The notes under the pieces are model-generated. The model was not told the DNA's origin and ran no database searches. It was given only the letters and a program-made list of their open reading frames with translations. A DNA stretch of 64,000 bases from Saxibacter everestensis (lineage in GTDB: Bacteria; Actinomycetota; Actinomycetes; Actinomycetales; Brevibacteriaceae), in the NCBI RefSeq assembly GCF_025787225.1, contig NZ_CP090958.1, positions 1,021,856-1,085,855 of the forward strand. Direction: 5' to 3'. Each line of letters starts with the position of its first letter. Positions within the stretch are counted from its first letter, which is position 1. The position numbers were made by a program, and so were the translations under genes. Below are positions 1-9,658 of this stretch, piece by piece.

Positions 1-383
1 TCTATGCTTCGGTCCGGTTGGACGTTCGACGGATCGAGACCCTGAAGGAAGGAACCGACGCGGTCGGTAACCGTACTCGGGTGAAGGTCGTGAAGAACAA
101 GGTTGCGCCTCCCTTCAAACAGGCCGAGTTCGACATTATCTACGGCAAGGGGATCTCCCGAGAGGGCAGCCTGATCGACATGGGCGTCGAGAACGGAATC
201 GTGCGCAAGTCCGGTTCATGGTTCACCTATGACGGCGACCAGCTCGGCCAGGGCAAGGAAAATGTCCGCAACTTCCTGCGTGATAATCCAGACCTTGCCA
301 ATGAGATCGAGAAGCGGATCAAGGAAAAGCTCGGTCTTGGCCCGAAGGTCGACCAGCCTGCCGAGCCCGACGTCGACTTCTAG
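1..383 (+). CDS. recA: RecA recombinase, C-terminal part (partial)
   Basis: Only the last 127 or so codons are present; the reading frame is open from base 3 and the gene continues upstream of the window. RecA is the strand-exchange ATPase of homologous recombination and the co-protease that triggers LexA self-cleavage. The visible part runs from the end of the ATPase core ([16 protein letters not shown]) through [18 protein letters not shown], typical of RecA loop and core end, into the C-terminal domain with [17 protein letters not shown] and an acidic tail ending in DVDF. It is followed after 8 bases by recX, the usual actinobacterial arrangement. The family assignment is firm; the start and upstream control region cannot be seen. 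Confidence 0.97.
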   Translation, partial: YASVRLDVRRIETLKEGTDAVGNRTRVKVVKNKVAPPFKQAEFDIIYGKGISREGSLIDMGVENGIVRKSGSWFTYDGDQLGQGKENVRNFLRDNPDLANEIEKRIKEKLGLGPKVDQPAEPDVDF

Positions 384-391
384 GTCGTCGA

Positions 392-1069
392 ATGGCTTCG
401 GTGCAACCGGATGAATCGAAGCCGGAGCTCCTGGAGAAGCTCCGGCACGCCATCGCCGCAAAGAGCACGGAAACCGAACTACGGGATGGTGCCGGCACGG
501 GCGCGATCGCTGATTGCTCGGACACGGAAGGCTCGGTTGCTGATGGCTCGGACACTGATGGCTCGGTTGCGGATGTCGAGACTGAGTCGGCATCCGCAGA
601 CGATGCGGTCCGGCAGGCAAAGAGCCTGGCGCTGCGGCAACTAGGCATTCGCGATCATTCTCGTCACGAACTTGAGCAGAAGCTGATCGGAAAAGAAGTC
701 GAACCCGGGGTGGCACGAGCAGTGCTCGACCGGCTCGAAGCCGTCTCCTTGATCGATGATGCCGAGTATGCGAAGAGCTATGTCCGCGCCAAGCGCGAAA
801 ACCGGGGCCTGGCCAGGAATGCGCTGTCCCGGGAGCTGAAGACCCGTGGACTGTCGGGTGAGCATATTGCGGCGGCTCTGGACCAAGTGTGCGATGACGA
901 CGAATTCGCCAGCGCAAGACTGCTGGTGGAGAAGAAGGCGAGATCCAGTGTGTCTCTTGACCGGGAGAAGCGAGTCCGCCGTCTGGTCAGCATGCTGGGC
1001 CGGAAGGGCTATCCGCCGGCAATGAGTTTCACGATCGTCAACGATGTCCTGGACGCGGAGCGTGAGTGA
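392..1069 (+). CDS. recX: RecX family regulatory protein
   Basis: RecX binds RecA filaments and damps RecA activity. The 225-residue protein has the conserved core from about residue 70 to the end: AKSLALRQLGIRDHSRHELEQ, then YAKSYVRAK and NALSRELKTRG, the RecX three-helix repeats. It starts with ATG 8 bases after the recA stop, so it is probably cotranscribed with recA. The first 70 residues are not conserved RecX sequence; they hold a Ser/Asp/Gly-rich direct repeat (a 30-bp unit at 511-540 and 541-570, three mismatches) encoding SDTxGSVAD twice. The disordered N-terminal extension makes it longer than the usual 150-180 residue RecX. Family call is secure; a later start inside the extension cannot be excluded. 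Confidence 0.9.
   Translation: MASVQPDESKPELLEKLRHAIAAKSTETELRDGAGTGAIADCSDTEGSVADGSDTDGSVADVETESASADDAVRQAKSLALRQLGIRDHSRHELEQKLIGKEVEPGVARAVLDRLEAVSLIDDAEYAKSYVRAKRENRGLARNALSRELKTRGLSGEHIAAALDQVCDDDEFASARLLVEKKARSSVSLDREKRVRRLVSMLGRKGYPPAMSFTIVNDVLDAERE
511..570 (+). repeat. 30-bp in-frame tandem repeat in recX
   Basis: Two adjacent 30-bp units (511-540 and 541-570) differing at three positions, encoding the repeated SDT(E/D)GSVAD segment of the RecX N-terminal extension. It is one of several short in-frame duplications in this window. Confidence 0.85.
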
Positions 1070-1111
1070 GTTACGGCTGCTGGGGTATTGCGGCGTATCC
1101 TTGACAGCGAT

Positions 1112-2656
1112 ATGACCACATCACTCACCACCCACAATGTCTCCGCCGACTCCGGGTCTGGCCGCAGCTACGAAGTTCGAACTTTCGGCTGCCAGATGAA
1201 CGTCCACGATTCCGAGCGGCTGTCCGGCCTGCTTGATTCCGCCGGGTATCAGCGGTCCGAGGGACGAGGTCAGGCCGATGTGGTGGTGTTCAACACCTGC
1301 GCGGTTCGGGAGAATGCCGACAACAAGCTGTATGGCAACCTCGGACAACTCGCAGAGGTCAAGCGTGAACACCCGGATCTGCAGATTGCCGTCGGCGGAT
1401 GCCTGGCGCAGAAGGACCGCGACACGATAGTGAAGCGCGCGCCCTGGGTGGACGTGGTCTTCGGAACACACAACATCGGATCGCTGCCGAGCCTGCTGGA
1501 ACGCGCACGGCACAACCAGCAGGCCGAGGTCGAAATCCTCGAGGCACTGGAGACCTTCCCCTCAACCTTGCCCACGCGTCGGGAATCGGCGTACGCGGGC
1601 TGGGTCTCCATTTCCGTGGGCTGCAACAACACCTGCACGTTCTGCATCGTCCCGGCCCTCCGCGGCAAGGAACGCGACCGTAGGCCGGGCGACATTCTCG
1701 CCGAGGTCGAGGCGCTGGTTGCCGATGGCGCCATCGAGGTCACGCTGCTTGGCCAGAACGTCAATTCGTATGGTTCCGAGTTCCGCGACAAGGGAGCGTT
1801 CGCCAAGCTGCTGCGCGCAGTCGGCCAGATTGAGGGGCTTCAACGGGTGCGCTTTACCAGCCCGCACCCGGCAGCGTTCACGGACGACGTGATCGAAGCA
1901 ATGGCCGAAACCCCGACCGTTATGCCGCAGCTGCACATGCCGTTGCAGTCTGGGTCGGACCAGATCCTGAAACAGATGCGGCGCTCGTATCGCTCGGCGA
2001 AGTTCCTCGGCATCCTTGACCGGGTGCGATCCGCTATCCCCGAGGCGGCGATCACCACGGACATCATTGTCGGTTTTCCGGGTGAGAGCGATCAGGATTT
2101 CGAGGACACGCTTGAGGTGGTTCGAAAGTCCCGGTTTGCCCAGGCATTCACCTTCCAGTACTCCAAGCGGCCTGGCACTCCGGCAGCCGATCTGCCAGAC
2201 CAGCTTCCGAAGCACGTGGTCCAGGAAAGGTATGAGCGGCTCGCGGCGCTGCAGGACGAGATTTCCTGGCAGGAGAACAAGCGTCAGATCGGTCGCACAG
2301 TCAAGGTTCTGGTCGCCGAGGGCGAGGGCCGTAAGGACGGTGCGTCGCACCGACTCTCCGGCCGCGCCGAAGACAACCGGCTTGTGCACTTCACTGTGCC
2401 GGAGAACGGCGCCGTTCCGCGACCGGGAGATCTGGTCAGCACCGAAGTCACGGATGCCAAGCCCTTCTACCTACTGGCCGACAGTTCCCGGAGCTACATC
2501 CTGGAACGTACCCGGGCCGGTGACGCCTGGGATCGAAGGCAGGCCGACTCCTGCGGCGTACCGGCGCCCGGCAGCACGGACGGCGGCAACGGTAAGCCGA
2601 AAGTGATGCTGGGGATGCCGAGCATCGGGCTCCGGCCGGCAAGCCACGCGAAATGA
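1112..2656 (+). CDS. miaB: tRNA-2-methylthio-N6-dimethylallyladenosine synthase MiaB
   Basis: Radical-SAM methylthiotransferase that adds the 2-methylthio group to i6A37 of tRNAs reading U-initial codons. Domains in order: N-terminal MTTase domain (residues 19-140) with three cluster cysteines near 27, 63 and 97 ([21 protein letters not shown]); radical-SAM domain with CNNTCTFC at 171-178; C-terminal TRAM domain ending near YILERT. A 40-50 residue tail of unknown role follows. I choose ATG 1112 rather than the upstream in-frame TTG at 1088 because conserved sequence begins after it. The stop overlaps the next ATG by 4 bases (ATGA), so it is coupled to the following gene; miaA, which makes its substrate, lies one gene further on. 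Confidence 0.97.
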   Translation: MTTSLTTHNVSADSGSGRSYEVRTFGCQMNVHDSERLSGLLDSAGYQRSEGRGQADVVVFNTCAVRENADNKLYGNLGQLAEVKREHPDLQIAVGGCLAQKDRDTIVKRAPWVDVVFGTHNIGSLPSLLERARHNQQAEVEILEALETFPSTLPTRRESAYAGWVSISVGCNNTCTFCIVPALRGKERDRRPGDILAEVEALVADGAIEVTLLGQNVNSYGSEFRDKGAFAKLLRAVGQIEGLQRVRFTSPHPAAFTDDVIEAMAETPTVMPQLHMPLQSGSDQILKQMRRSYRSAKFLGILDRVRSAIPEAAITTDIIVGFPGESDQDFEDTLEVVRKSRFAQAFTFQYSKRPGTPAADLPDQLPKHVVQERYERLAALQDEISWQENKRQIGRTVKVLVAEGEGRKDGASHRLSGRAEDNRLVHFTVPENGAVPRPGDLVSTEVTDAKPFYLLADSSRSYILERTRAGDAWDRRQADSCGVPAPGSTDGGNGKPKVMLGMPSIGLRPASHAK

Positions 2657-3561
2657 CATCGGGTGTCGGAGCACTCGTTTTCTGGCCACAGACGCCGCTT
2701 CTGATTGACGGCGTCAATGCCGACGACGACGCCGCGCTGGCCGAACTGAGATCAGCGTGCAGCGCGGCCTTCGCTGCCGCGAGGAAGGCCACCGGCGCGG
2801 ATGCACAAATTCTTGTGCTGGCCGAGCGCCCGGACGACGCCGGACCAGCCGGCGAACCGGCGTCCACCGGACCAGCCGGCGAACCGGCGTCCACCGGACC
2901 AGCCGGCGAACCGGCGTCCACCGGCGTTAGTTACGGCACCCTGGCGGGCTTCGGTGTCGAACGGACGGTCCTGCTTCGCAATGGAAGGCTGGAACCGGAT
3001 TCGGTCCCACCGGACGATGCAGTGCCGCTGGGCCCGAACGCGACGGTGGCTCTGCTGTTGCTCGCCGAGATCTCGGCTGCGGATGCCGGTCCGATTCGGG
3101 TAGTCGAGCTTGACCGGCCCGGTTTCGACCCCGGACACATCGACAGCTCCGGGCAGTTCGAAACCACGGCACCGGTCGCGTGGTTGCTGGAGATATCGGC
3201 ATCCCGGCCAACAATCGTCCTCGTGTGCGGCGATGGCAGCGCGCGCTCGACCAGGATGTCGCCGGGCCCCTATCACCCGGACGCCGATGGCTTCGACCAG
3301 CAGATCTTCGGTGCGCTGTCCGAATCGGATCCGGAGGCGCTGATCAGGGCGACCACTACCGATTCGACCGAGCTGCAGGTTTCCGGCGTCGCCGCGTGGC
3401 GGACCGCGGCCGCCCTGGCGCATCTGCTGCCGGAAAGCGCCGCGACGGACGGTTCCGGGGCAGAAAACGGCTTCCGCACCGCCGTCCGCTTCACGAACCG
3501 CCCGTTCGGTGTGCGATATTTCGTCGCGACCTGGACCCTGACCAAGCCATCTTCCAGCTAG
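2653..3561 (+). CDS. class III extradiol dioxygenase subunit B-like protein, function unknown
   Basis: A 302-residue protein that matches the conserved actinobacterial family found between miaB and miaA. Typical features are the LVCGDGSAR segment (about residue 193), the [16 protein letters not shown] stretch and [16 protein letters not shown]. The family has the fold name of class III extradiol ring-cleaving dioxygenases, but no ring-cleavage activity or metal site can be asserted from the sequence. It contains three perfect tandem copies of a 27-bp unit (2842-2922) encoding GPAGEPAST three times, inserted in a surface-loop-like position around residues 64-90. It is translationally coupled to miaB (4-base overlap) and ends 7 bases before miaA, so a link to tRNA modification is plausible by context only. 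Confidence 0.8.
   Translation: MTSGVGALVFWPQTPLLIDGVNADDDAALAELRSACSAAFAAARKATGADAQILVLAERPDDAGPAGEPASTGPAGEPASTGPAGEPASTGVSYGTLAGFGVERTVLLRNGRLEPDSVPPDDAVPLGPNATVALLLLAEISAADAGPIRVVELDRPGFDPGHIDSSGQFETTAPVAWLLEISASRPTIVLVCGDGSARSTRMSPGPYHPDADGFDQQIFGALSESDPEALIRATTTDSTELQVSGVAAWRTAAALAHLLPESAATDGSGAENGFRTAVRFTNRPFGVRYFVATWTLTKPSSS
2842..2922 (+). repeat. three perfect 27-bp tandem repeats (GPAGEPAST x3)
   Basis: Units at 2842-2868, 2869-2895 and 2896-2922 are identical. Perfect identity, including third codon positions, points to a recent expansion. The repeat is in frame within the dioxygenase-like gene and adds two extra nonapeptides. Confidence 0.97.
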
Positions 3562-3568
3562 GGCCGGC

Positions 3569-4498
3569 GTGCACACCACAACACCGCCACTGGCTATCGC
3601 CGTCATCGGTGCCACGGCGACCGGAAAGTCCGACCTCGCCCTCGACCTGGCCGAGGAGCTCGGGGCGGAGATCGTCAACGCAGACGCGATGCAGTTCTAT
3701 CGCGGGATGGATATCGGCACAGCTAAGCTTCCGGTTTCCCACCGTCGTGGAATCGCGCACCATCTGCTCGACATACTGGATGTCACCGAAGATGCCTCAG
3801 TTGCCCGCTACCAGCAGGATGCGCGGGCGGTGGTCAGGACGCTGCGCGATCAGTCGAGTCCGGCGATCCTGGTCGGCGGCTCCGGGCTCTACGTGCGAGC
3901 CGTCGTCGACGATCTTGAGTTTCCTGGACACGACCCTCAGATCCGCGCGGCACTCGAGCGTCGTGCCGAGACCGAAGGGCCAGGAGTGCTCTACCAAGAG
4001 CTTCTGACCCGAGACCCGGCCGCGGCGGAAAAGATCGCGCCGGCAAACGTGCGACGCGTCGTCCGTGCCCTTGAGGTGATCGAGCTGACCGGTCAGCCGT
4101 TCAGCGCAACGCTCCCGGAGTACCGCTACGTTATGCCGACTGTCCAGCTTGGCCTGCGGCTTGACCGAGGCATACTCGATGACAGGATCGCCCGCCGCGT
4201 TGTCACGATGTGGGACCAGGGGCTGGTCGACGAGGTGCGAACGCTCGAGGAGCGCGGTTTGCGCTCCGGCACGACCGCGCGGCGGGCACTTGGCTACGCG
4301 CAGATCCTGGACTACTTCGATGGCCGATGTTCGCAGGACGAGGCGATCGAGGCCACTATCGTGCAGACCCGGCAGTTCGCGCGGCGCCAGGAAACCTGGT
4401 TCAGACGGGACAAACGGGTGGACTGGCTCGATGCGTCGAGTTCCCCGGCGACTCTGCTCCGGGAGGCGCGAGGTGTGGTCGAGGCGTGGAAGCAATAG
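3569..4498 (+). CDS. miaA: tRNA dimethylallyltransferase MiaA
   Basis: Transfers the dimethylallyl group to N6 of A37 in tRNA, the step before MiaB. The 309-residue protein begins with a P-loop (IGATATGKSD, residues 13-22), followed by NADAMQFYRGMDIGTAK, the DMAPP/tRNA-binding motif, and LVGGSGLYVRAV and RRALGYAQ further on. GTG start at 3569, 7 bases after the previous stop. It precedes dapF by 9 bases; the miaB-X-miaA-dapF order is standard in actinobacteria. Confidence 0.97.
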   Translation: MHTTTPPLAIAVIGATATGKSDLALDLAEELGAEIVNADAMQFYRGMDIGTAKLPVSHRRGIAHHLLDILDVTEDASVARYQQDARAVVRTLRDQSSPAILVGGSGLYVRAVVDDLEFPGHDPQIRAALERRAETEGPGVLYQELLTRDPAAAEKIAPANVRRVVRALEVIELTGQPFSATLPEYRYVMPTVQLGLRLDRGILDDRIARRVVTMWDQGLVDEVRTLEERGLRSGTTARRALGYAQILDYFDGRCSQDEAIEATIVQTRQFARRQETWFRRDKRVDWLDASSSPATLLREARGVVEAWKQ

Positions 4499-4507
4499 GC
4501 TTGTGAC

Positions 4508-5419
4508 GTGATGGATACAGCAGCGCTTCCCGACATCAGGTTCACCAAGGGCCACGGCACCGGCAATGACTTCATCCTGATTGAGGATCCCGACGGCTCG
4601 GTCGCGCTGACGCCGGATCAGGTCGCTGCCCTTGCCGATCGCCACTTCGGCATCGGCGCGGACGGCGTCATCCGGGTTGTCCGAAGCGCCGCACTGACCG
4701 ATCCGATGGCGGTCGCGGCGGCACAGGATGGCGCAGAGTGGTTCATGGACTACTCCAATGCCGACGGCTCGGTGGCGGAAATGTGCGGCAACGGCGTGCG
4801 CGTCTTCGTGCACTACCTGTTCGAGAACGAACTCGTCACCGGCACGTCCGTTGTCCGGGTCGGTACCCGCGCCGGCGTGAAAACTGTCACCCGGATTCAG
4901 GATCCCTATCACGACGGCACGGCTGCCTGGTATTCGGCCGAGATGGGAAACTGGTCATTTCCGGAATCCACCGACCGCGGGGCCGATGCCCTGGTCCGAA
5001 TCGACGACCTTGACGTTCCGCGCGCGGGGTTGAGCGTCGACATGGGAAATCCGCACACCGTCGTGGCGCTTGCCACCGACGACGAACTTGACGGCCTCAG
5101 CCTGGTCGCCGCTCCTGAGGTGTCGCCGACGCCGCAGCACGGCACCAACGTCGAGCTCATCGTTCCCGGCGAGTCAGCGGGCGAGGAGGGCAGCCTGAGG
5201 ATGCGAGTACACGAGCGCGGGGTCGGGGAAACCCAATCCTGCGGGACGGGATCCTGCGCCGCGGCGCTTGCCGCCCGATTCTGGGCGGGCGCTGGCGCGC
5301 CCGACCGCTGGAGGGTCGAGGTTCCGGGCGGCACCGTCCGGGTCGATGTTCGCGGCCAGGAAGTGGACCTGGCCGGTCCGGCAGCCCTGGTAGCCCGCGG
5401 CGAGGTCAGCCGCGCTTGA
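4508..5419 (+). CDS. dapF: diaminopimelate epimerase DapF
   Basis: Converts LL- to meso-diaminopimelate for lysine and peptidoglycan synthesis. Both catalytic cysteines are in place: EMCGNGVRVF in the N-terminal half and TQSCGTGSCAAAL in the C-terminal half; GHGTGNDFILI is the N-terminal signature. 303 residues from GTG 4508; the adjoining ATG at 4511 is an equally good start. The 3' end overlaps the 3' end of the convergent methyltransferase gene by 14 bases (5406-5419), so the two transcripts must converge here. Confidence 0.97.
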   Translation: MMDTAALPDIRFTKGHGTGNDFILIEDPDGSVALTPDQVAALADRHFGIGADGVIRVVRSAALTDPMAVAAAQDGAEWFMDYSNADGSVAEMCGNGVRVFVHYLFENELVTGTSVVRVGTRAGVKTVTRIQDPYHDGTAAWYSAEMGNWSFPESTDRGADALVRIDDLDVPRAGLSVDMGNPHTVVALATDDELDGLSLVAAPEVSPTPQHGTNVELIVPGESAGEEGSLRMRVHERGVGETQSCGTGSCAAALAARFWAGAGAPDRWRVEVPGGTVRVDVRGQEVDLAGPAALVARGEVSRA

Positions 5420-6050
5420 CCTTGAGCACCCGGTAGCCTTTCGAGTTCGATTCCCGGCTGGTGATGAAGTCCGGTGGAAGCTCTTCGTCAAGCCATTTCT
5501 GCAGCGAGTCGGCCCCTAGTTTCTTCGCGACGACGAGCCAGGCCTCGCCGCCGTCCGCCAATCGGGGCAGCCAGGTCTCCAACAGGCCATGCAGTGCCGC
5601 CTTGCCCACCCGGATCGGCGGATTCGACCACACCATGTCGAAGCGGAGGTGTTCGGGAACATCGTCGGCCGTCACGGCGTTGATACTGGTAAGATTCAGC
5701 GCTTTCGCGTTGAGCGCCGTCAGATCCAGGGATCGGGAGTTAATGTCGACTGCCCATACCGTCAGTTCGGGAGACTGGAGCGCCGCACTCAGCGCGATCG
5801 GTCCCCAGCCGCAGCCGAGATCGAGTAGCGATCCGCGCGGTGGAGGGCTCGGCACGGCATCCAGCAGAACCTTTGTTCCGGGATCCAGCCGCTGGGGACT
5901 AAAGGTTCCTGCGGCGGTGGTCAGTTCGACGTCACGGCCGGCGAGACGTACCGCAATTGTCTGGCGTTTGTCGTCGCTGCCGGGATTTTCGGAGAAATAG
6001 TGATCTGGAGCCATGGTGCTGTCAAGCCTAAACGAAAATTCATTAGCCAC
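5406..6050 (-). CDS. class I SAM-dependent methyltransferase, RsmC-like
   Basis: A 214-residue methyltransferase-small-domain protein. The SAM-binding glycine-rich motif is LLDLGCGWGPIAL, and the catalytic motif WSNPPIRVG is the NPP(I/F/Y) type used by exocyclic-amine N-methyltransferases such as RsmC and RlmG, so a guanine in rRNA is the likely target; the exact nucleotide is not deducible. It is half the length of E. coli RsmC, corresponding to the catalytic domain only. The start is ATG at 6050 or the in-frame ATG at 6014. It lies opposite to its neighbours between dapF and hflX, as in other actinobacteria, and shares only 58 bases of divergent spacing with hflX. Confidence 0.85.
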   Translation of the reverse strand: MANEFSFRLDSTMAPDHYFSENPGSDDKRQTIAVRLAGRDVELTTAAGTFSPQRLDPGTKVLLDAVPSPPPRGSLLDLGCGWGPIALSAALQSPELTVWAVDINSRSLDLTALNAKALNLTSINAVTADDVPEHLRFDMVWSNPPIRVGKAALHGLLETWLPRLADGGEAWLVVAKKLGADSLQKWLDEELPPDFITSRESNSKGYRVLKVKRG

Positions 6051-6108
6051 TGCCCCGGCAATCGTGGGATTCTAGGACAAGGAAAGTCGTTGAGAGGAAG
6101 AGATATTA

Positions 6109-7590
6109 GTGCAGCATCCTGATCCGCATACACCGGTGGCCGAAGATGCGATCGATGATGTGGTGAGTCGGGTGCTTTCACGGGCCGGAACCGCCGTCGA
6201 TCCGCAGACCGACGAACACAGCAGCCATGACGGTGACCAGTACGATCTTGAGGATCGGCGTGCGCTTCGACGCGTCGCCGGGCTGTCCACGGAACTCGAG
6301 GACGTCACCGAGGTTGAGTACCGGCAGCTCCGGCTGGAACGAGTGGTGCTGGCCGGGCTGTGGACCTCTGGCACCGCAACCGACGCGGAGAATTCGATGC
6401 GTGAGCTGGCTGCCCTCGCCGAAACCGCGGGCTCAGAGGTTCTGGACGGCGTTATGCAACGGCGGCAGAAGCCGGATCCTGGTACCTTTCTTGGTGCCGG
6501 CAAAGCCGATGAATTGCGCGCGATAGTCGCGGCCACCGAGGCGGATACAGTCATCTGCGACGGCGAGCTGTCGCCATCACAGCGGCGTGGCCTCGAAGAC
6601 ATCATCAAGGTCAAGGTGATCGACAGGGTTGCTCTTATCCTGGACATCTTCGCCCAGCACGCCAAGTCCCGTGAGGGCAAGGCGCAGGTTGAACTCGCGC
6701 AGCTTGAGTACCTGCTGCCGCGCCTGCGCGGCTGGGGTGACTCGATGTCCCGCCAGGCTGGTGGCCGGGTCGCCGGGGGTGCCGGGATCGGGTCGCGCGG
6801 ACCCGGTGAGACGAAGATCGAGCTGGATCGCCGCCGGATTCGGACCAGAATGGCGAAACTGCGCCGGGAAATCTCGGGTATGAAGCCGGCCCGGGAGACG
6901 ATGCGCTCGTCCAGGCATCGCAACGCGATTCCGTCTGTCGCCATCGTCGGTTATACGAATGCCGGTAAATCCTCGCTGCTCAACTACCTGACCGGCGCCG
7001 GGGTTCTGGTTGAAAATGCGCTGTTCGCGACCCTCGACCCGACGGTTCGCCATGCTCTCACCCCGGAGGGCAGGAGCTACACGTTCACGGACACAGTCGG
7101 TTTCGTCCGGCACCTGCCGCACCAGTTGGTTGAGGCGTTTCGTTCCACGCTTGAGGAAGCGGCGGAGGCAGACGTTCTGTTGCATGTCGTCGACGTGTCG
7201 CACCCTGACCCGGAAGGACAGCTCGCCGCTGTCCGGGATGTGCTGGCTGACGTCGACACGAGCGAGATCCCGGAGATCGTCGCGCTGAACAAGGCCGATA
7301 TCGCCGATCCGTTCGTCGTCGAACGGCTGCGTCAGCGCGAGAAGCACGCGGTCGTCGTGTCGGCCCGCACCGGACACGGTCTTGAGGAACTGCGTGAAGT
7401 CATCGCGGGGCTCTTGCCACAGCCCAATGTCGACATCGATGTGTTGCTGCCGTTCTCACGAGGCGACCTGGTCTCCCGGATTCACGACCACGGTGACATT
7501 CTCGAGCTGTCGCACGTGGCCGAGGGCACCCGGGTGCACGCGAAGGTCCGTTCCGACCTGGCCGGCGACCTCGTCGACTTCGCGGTGTAA
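6109..7590 (+). CDS. hflX: GTPase HflX
   Basis: Ribosome-associated GTPase that splits stalled ribosomes under stress. The 493-residue protein has an N-terminal HflX domain with GTFLGAGKADELR and the following helical region ending in GPGETKIELDRRRIR, then a G domain: GYTNAGKSSLLN (G1, about residue 282), DTVGFVRHLP (G3) and ALNKADI (G4). A C-terminal domain closes the protein. GTG start at 6109 with a GAGAGGAAGAG Shine-Dalgarno-like stretch 6-16 bases upstream. About 60 extra residues at the N-terminus precede conserved sequence, as in other actinobacterial HflX. Confidence 0.96.
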   Translation: MQHPDPHTPVAEDAIDDVVSRVLSRAGTAVDPQTDEHSSHDGDQYDLEDRRALRRVAGLSTELEDVTEVEYRQLRLERVVLAGLWTSGTATDAENSMRELAALAETAGSEVLDGVMQRRQKPDPGTFLGAGKADELRAIVAATEADTVICDGELSPSQRRGLEDIIKVKVIDRVALILDIFAQHAKSREGKAQVELAQLEYLLPRLRGWGDSMSRQAGGRVAGGAGIGSRGPGETKIELDRRRIRTRMAKLRREISGMKPARETMRSSRHRNAIPSVAIVGYTNAGKSSLLNYLTGAGVLVENALFATLDPTVRHALTPEGRSYTFTDTVGFVRHLPHQLVEAFRSTLEEAAEADVLLHVVDVSHPDPEGQLAAVRDVLADVDTSEIPEIVALNKADIADPFVVERLRQREKHAVVVSARTGHGLEELREVIAGLLPQPNVDIDVLLPFSRGDLVSRIHDHGDILELSHVAEGTRVHAKVRSDLAGDLVDFAV

Positions 7591-7610
7591 CCGGCCGCTC
7601 TCAAGTCGAC

Positions 7611-7616
7611 TAGAGT
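7611..7616 (+). promoter_or_regulatory. candidate -10 element, possible leaderless start of the helicase gene
   Basis: TAGAGT lies 7 bases upstream of the GTG start at 7624, which would place transcription start at or next to the start codon. No convincing -35 hexamer and no Shine-Dalgarno is seen. Inferred from spacing only. Confidence 0.4.
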
Positions 7617-7623
7617 TTCTCCA

Positions 7624-9657
7624 GTGGGAAACAGTGACGGCGAATCGTTGAATGCGAAGCGCTCCCAGGCGGCCACCAAGGACGACCCCGTCGCGGACAT
7701 GCTCAGCGTTGCGGTTGAAGCCGTCAACGGCACCCGCCGTCCCGGCCAGGAGCAAATGGCCGATGCAGTCGCCGACGCACTGCGCAGCGGCAAGCACCTG
7801 CTGGTCCAGGCCGGCACCGGCACCGGAAAATCCCTTGCCTATCTGGTGCCCGCCATCGAACATGCCCTGGCCACCAGCACGCCAGTGGTGATTTCGACCG
7901 CAACGCTTGCCCTGCAGTCCCAGATCGTGGCCCGGGATCTTCCTCGCCTGGTGAAGGCATTGAAAGGCAAGGTCTCCCGGCCACCGAACATCGCTCTGGT
8001 CAAGGGTCGCCGAAACTACCTGTGCCAGCACAAGCTCGACGGCGGATACCCGGATGATTCCGCCGGGATGCTGTTCGACCTCGGCGCCGACATCAGCCCG
8101 CATGTACCGCCGGCAGCTGGTGCCGCAGGCTCCAGCAAGCTCGGCGAAGAAGTGAAACGGCTGCGCGAATGGGCCGCCGAAACCGAGACCGGAGACAGGG
8201 ACGAATTGGTTCCCGGTGTCAGCGAAAGAGCCTGGTCGCAGGTTTCGGTGAACGCGTTCGACTGCCTTGGAGCAGCCAAGTGCCCGGTCGCCGACGCCTG
8301 CTTCAGTGAACGTTCCCGGGCGCTGGCGGCGGACGCCGACGTCGTCGTGACAAATCATGCGCTTCTGGCCATCGATTCGTTCGGTGAGCCCAACATTCTG
8401 CCCGAACATGACAGCGTGATCATCGATGAAGCGCACGAGCTGATGGACCGGGTCACCTCTGCGCTTGCCGGCCGCCTGACCAGTGCGATGGTGGGCACCG
8501 CAGCGTCATCCGTGCGCAAGAACACTGCGGCATCGGCCGGTCAGCTCGACCGGGCCGCCGAGCAGCTCACCGAGGCCCTGGCGGAGAGCCCTGCCGGGCT
8601 GCTCCGCCGCGGCCTGCCCGACGAACTTGGTATGGCGGTCACCGCGGTGCGTGATGCCGCCAGGGCGGCACTGGCCGACACCTCGGGGGAGTCGAAGGAG
8701 ACGGCGAACGCCGGGCGGCAGGTCACCAGGGCGAGGCTTCAGGAAGTCTTCGAACTAGGTGAGCGAGTGCTGGAGCGCACCGAATACGATGTGGTCTGGG
8801 TGGAACGCTCCACCTTCCGGGACCAGGAGACCGTCTCATTACATATCGCCCCGCTGTCGGTCGCGGCCAAGATGCGGGCCGGTCTTTTCGCCGAGCGGAC
8901 TGTTGTCGCGACCTCGGCGACTCTGACATTGGGCGGGACGTTTGACGCTGTGGCTGGTTCGCTCGGTTTGCTGGGCGATGGCGCCCCGGCATGGCAGGGT
9001 CTGGACGTCGGCTCGCCGTTCGACTATCCACGGCAGGGCATTCTCTATGTCGCCAAACACCTGGCGCCGCCCGGCCGCAGTGGGATGAACGAGGACGTCC
9101 TGAGTGAGATAGCAGAGCTGATCAACGCCTCCGGAGGCGGAGCGCTTGGGTTGTTCTCCTCCCGCCGTGCCGCGGAGGCGGCAGCGGCCGAAATGCGTAC
9201 CCGCGTCGAGGTGCCGATCATGTGCCAGGGGGAGGATGCGACACCCACACTGGTCCGCCGGTTCGCCGCGAGCCGGTCCGCCTGCCTATTCGGCACGCTC
9301 TCGCTGTGGCAGGGCGTCGACGTGCCCGGCGATAGTTGCCGACTCGTCATCATCGACCGCATTCCATTTCCCCGCCCCGACGACCCGCTGTCCTCGGCGC
9401 GCACCGAGGCAGCCGCCTCCCGTGGCGCGAACGGCTTCATGACAGTTGCCGCGACCCATGCCGCGATCCGGCTGGCCCAGGGAGCCGGTCGACTGATTCG
9501 GACCAGCACCGATCGTGGCGTGGTGGCGATCCTGGACTCCCGGCTGGCGACCGCGAGGTATGGCGGCTTCCTCCGGGCCTCACTGCCTCAGCTCTGGGCG
9601 ACCACAGATCCGGAAATAGTGCGTGGAGCGCTCACACGGCTCGACGCGCCCGGATAG
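7624..9657 (+). CDS. ATP-dependent DNA helicase, DinG/XPD-like
   Basis: A 677-residue superfamily 2 helicase. Motifs in order: Walker A QAGTGTGKSLAYLVPAI (about residue 61-77), an iron-sulfur-type cysteine cluster (NYLCQHK, then CLGAAKCPVADACF), DEAH box VIIDEAHEL, and motif VI QGAGRLIRTSTDRG near the C-terminus. This is the DinG/YoaA group, which unwinds damaged, forked or R-loop DNA in a 5'-3' direction. All four Fe-S cysteines appear present. It begins with GTG 33 bases after hflX and ends one base before the convergent map gene; no terminator is visible at that junction. No LexA box is seen upstream. Confidence 0.92.
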   Translation: MGNSDGESLNAKRSQAATKDDPVADMLSVAVEAVNGTRRPGQEQMADAVADALRSGKHLLVQAGTGTGKSLAYLVPAIEHALATSTPVVISTATLALQSQIVARDLPRLVKALKGKVSRPPNIALVKGRRNYLCQHKLDGGYPDDSAGMLFDLGADISPHVPPAAGAAGSSKLGEEVKRLREWAAETETGDRDELVPGVSERAWSQVSVNAFDCLGAAKCPVADACFSERSRALAADADVVVTNHALLAIDSFGEPNILPEHDSVIIDEAHELMDRVTSALAGRLTSAMVGTAASSVRKNTAASAGQLDRAAEQLTEALAESPAGLLRRGLPDELGMAVTAVRDAARAALADTSGESKETANAGRQVTRARLQEVFELGERVLERTEYDVVWVERSTFRDQETVSLHIAPLSVAAKMRAGLFAERTVVATSATLTLGGTFDAVAGSLGLLGDGAPAWQGLDVGSPFDYPRQGILYVAKHLAPPGRSGMNEDVLSEIAELINASGGGALGLFSSRRAAEAAAAEMRTRVEVPIMCQGEDATPTLVRRFAASRSACLFGTLSLWQGVDVPGDSCRLVIIDRIPFPRPDDPLSSARTEAAASRGANGFMTVAATHAAIRLAQGAGRLIRTSTDRGVVAILDSRLATARYGGFLRASLPQLWATTDPEIVRGALTRLDAPG

Positions 9658-9658
9658 C

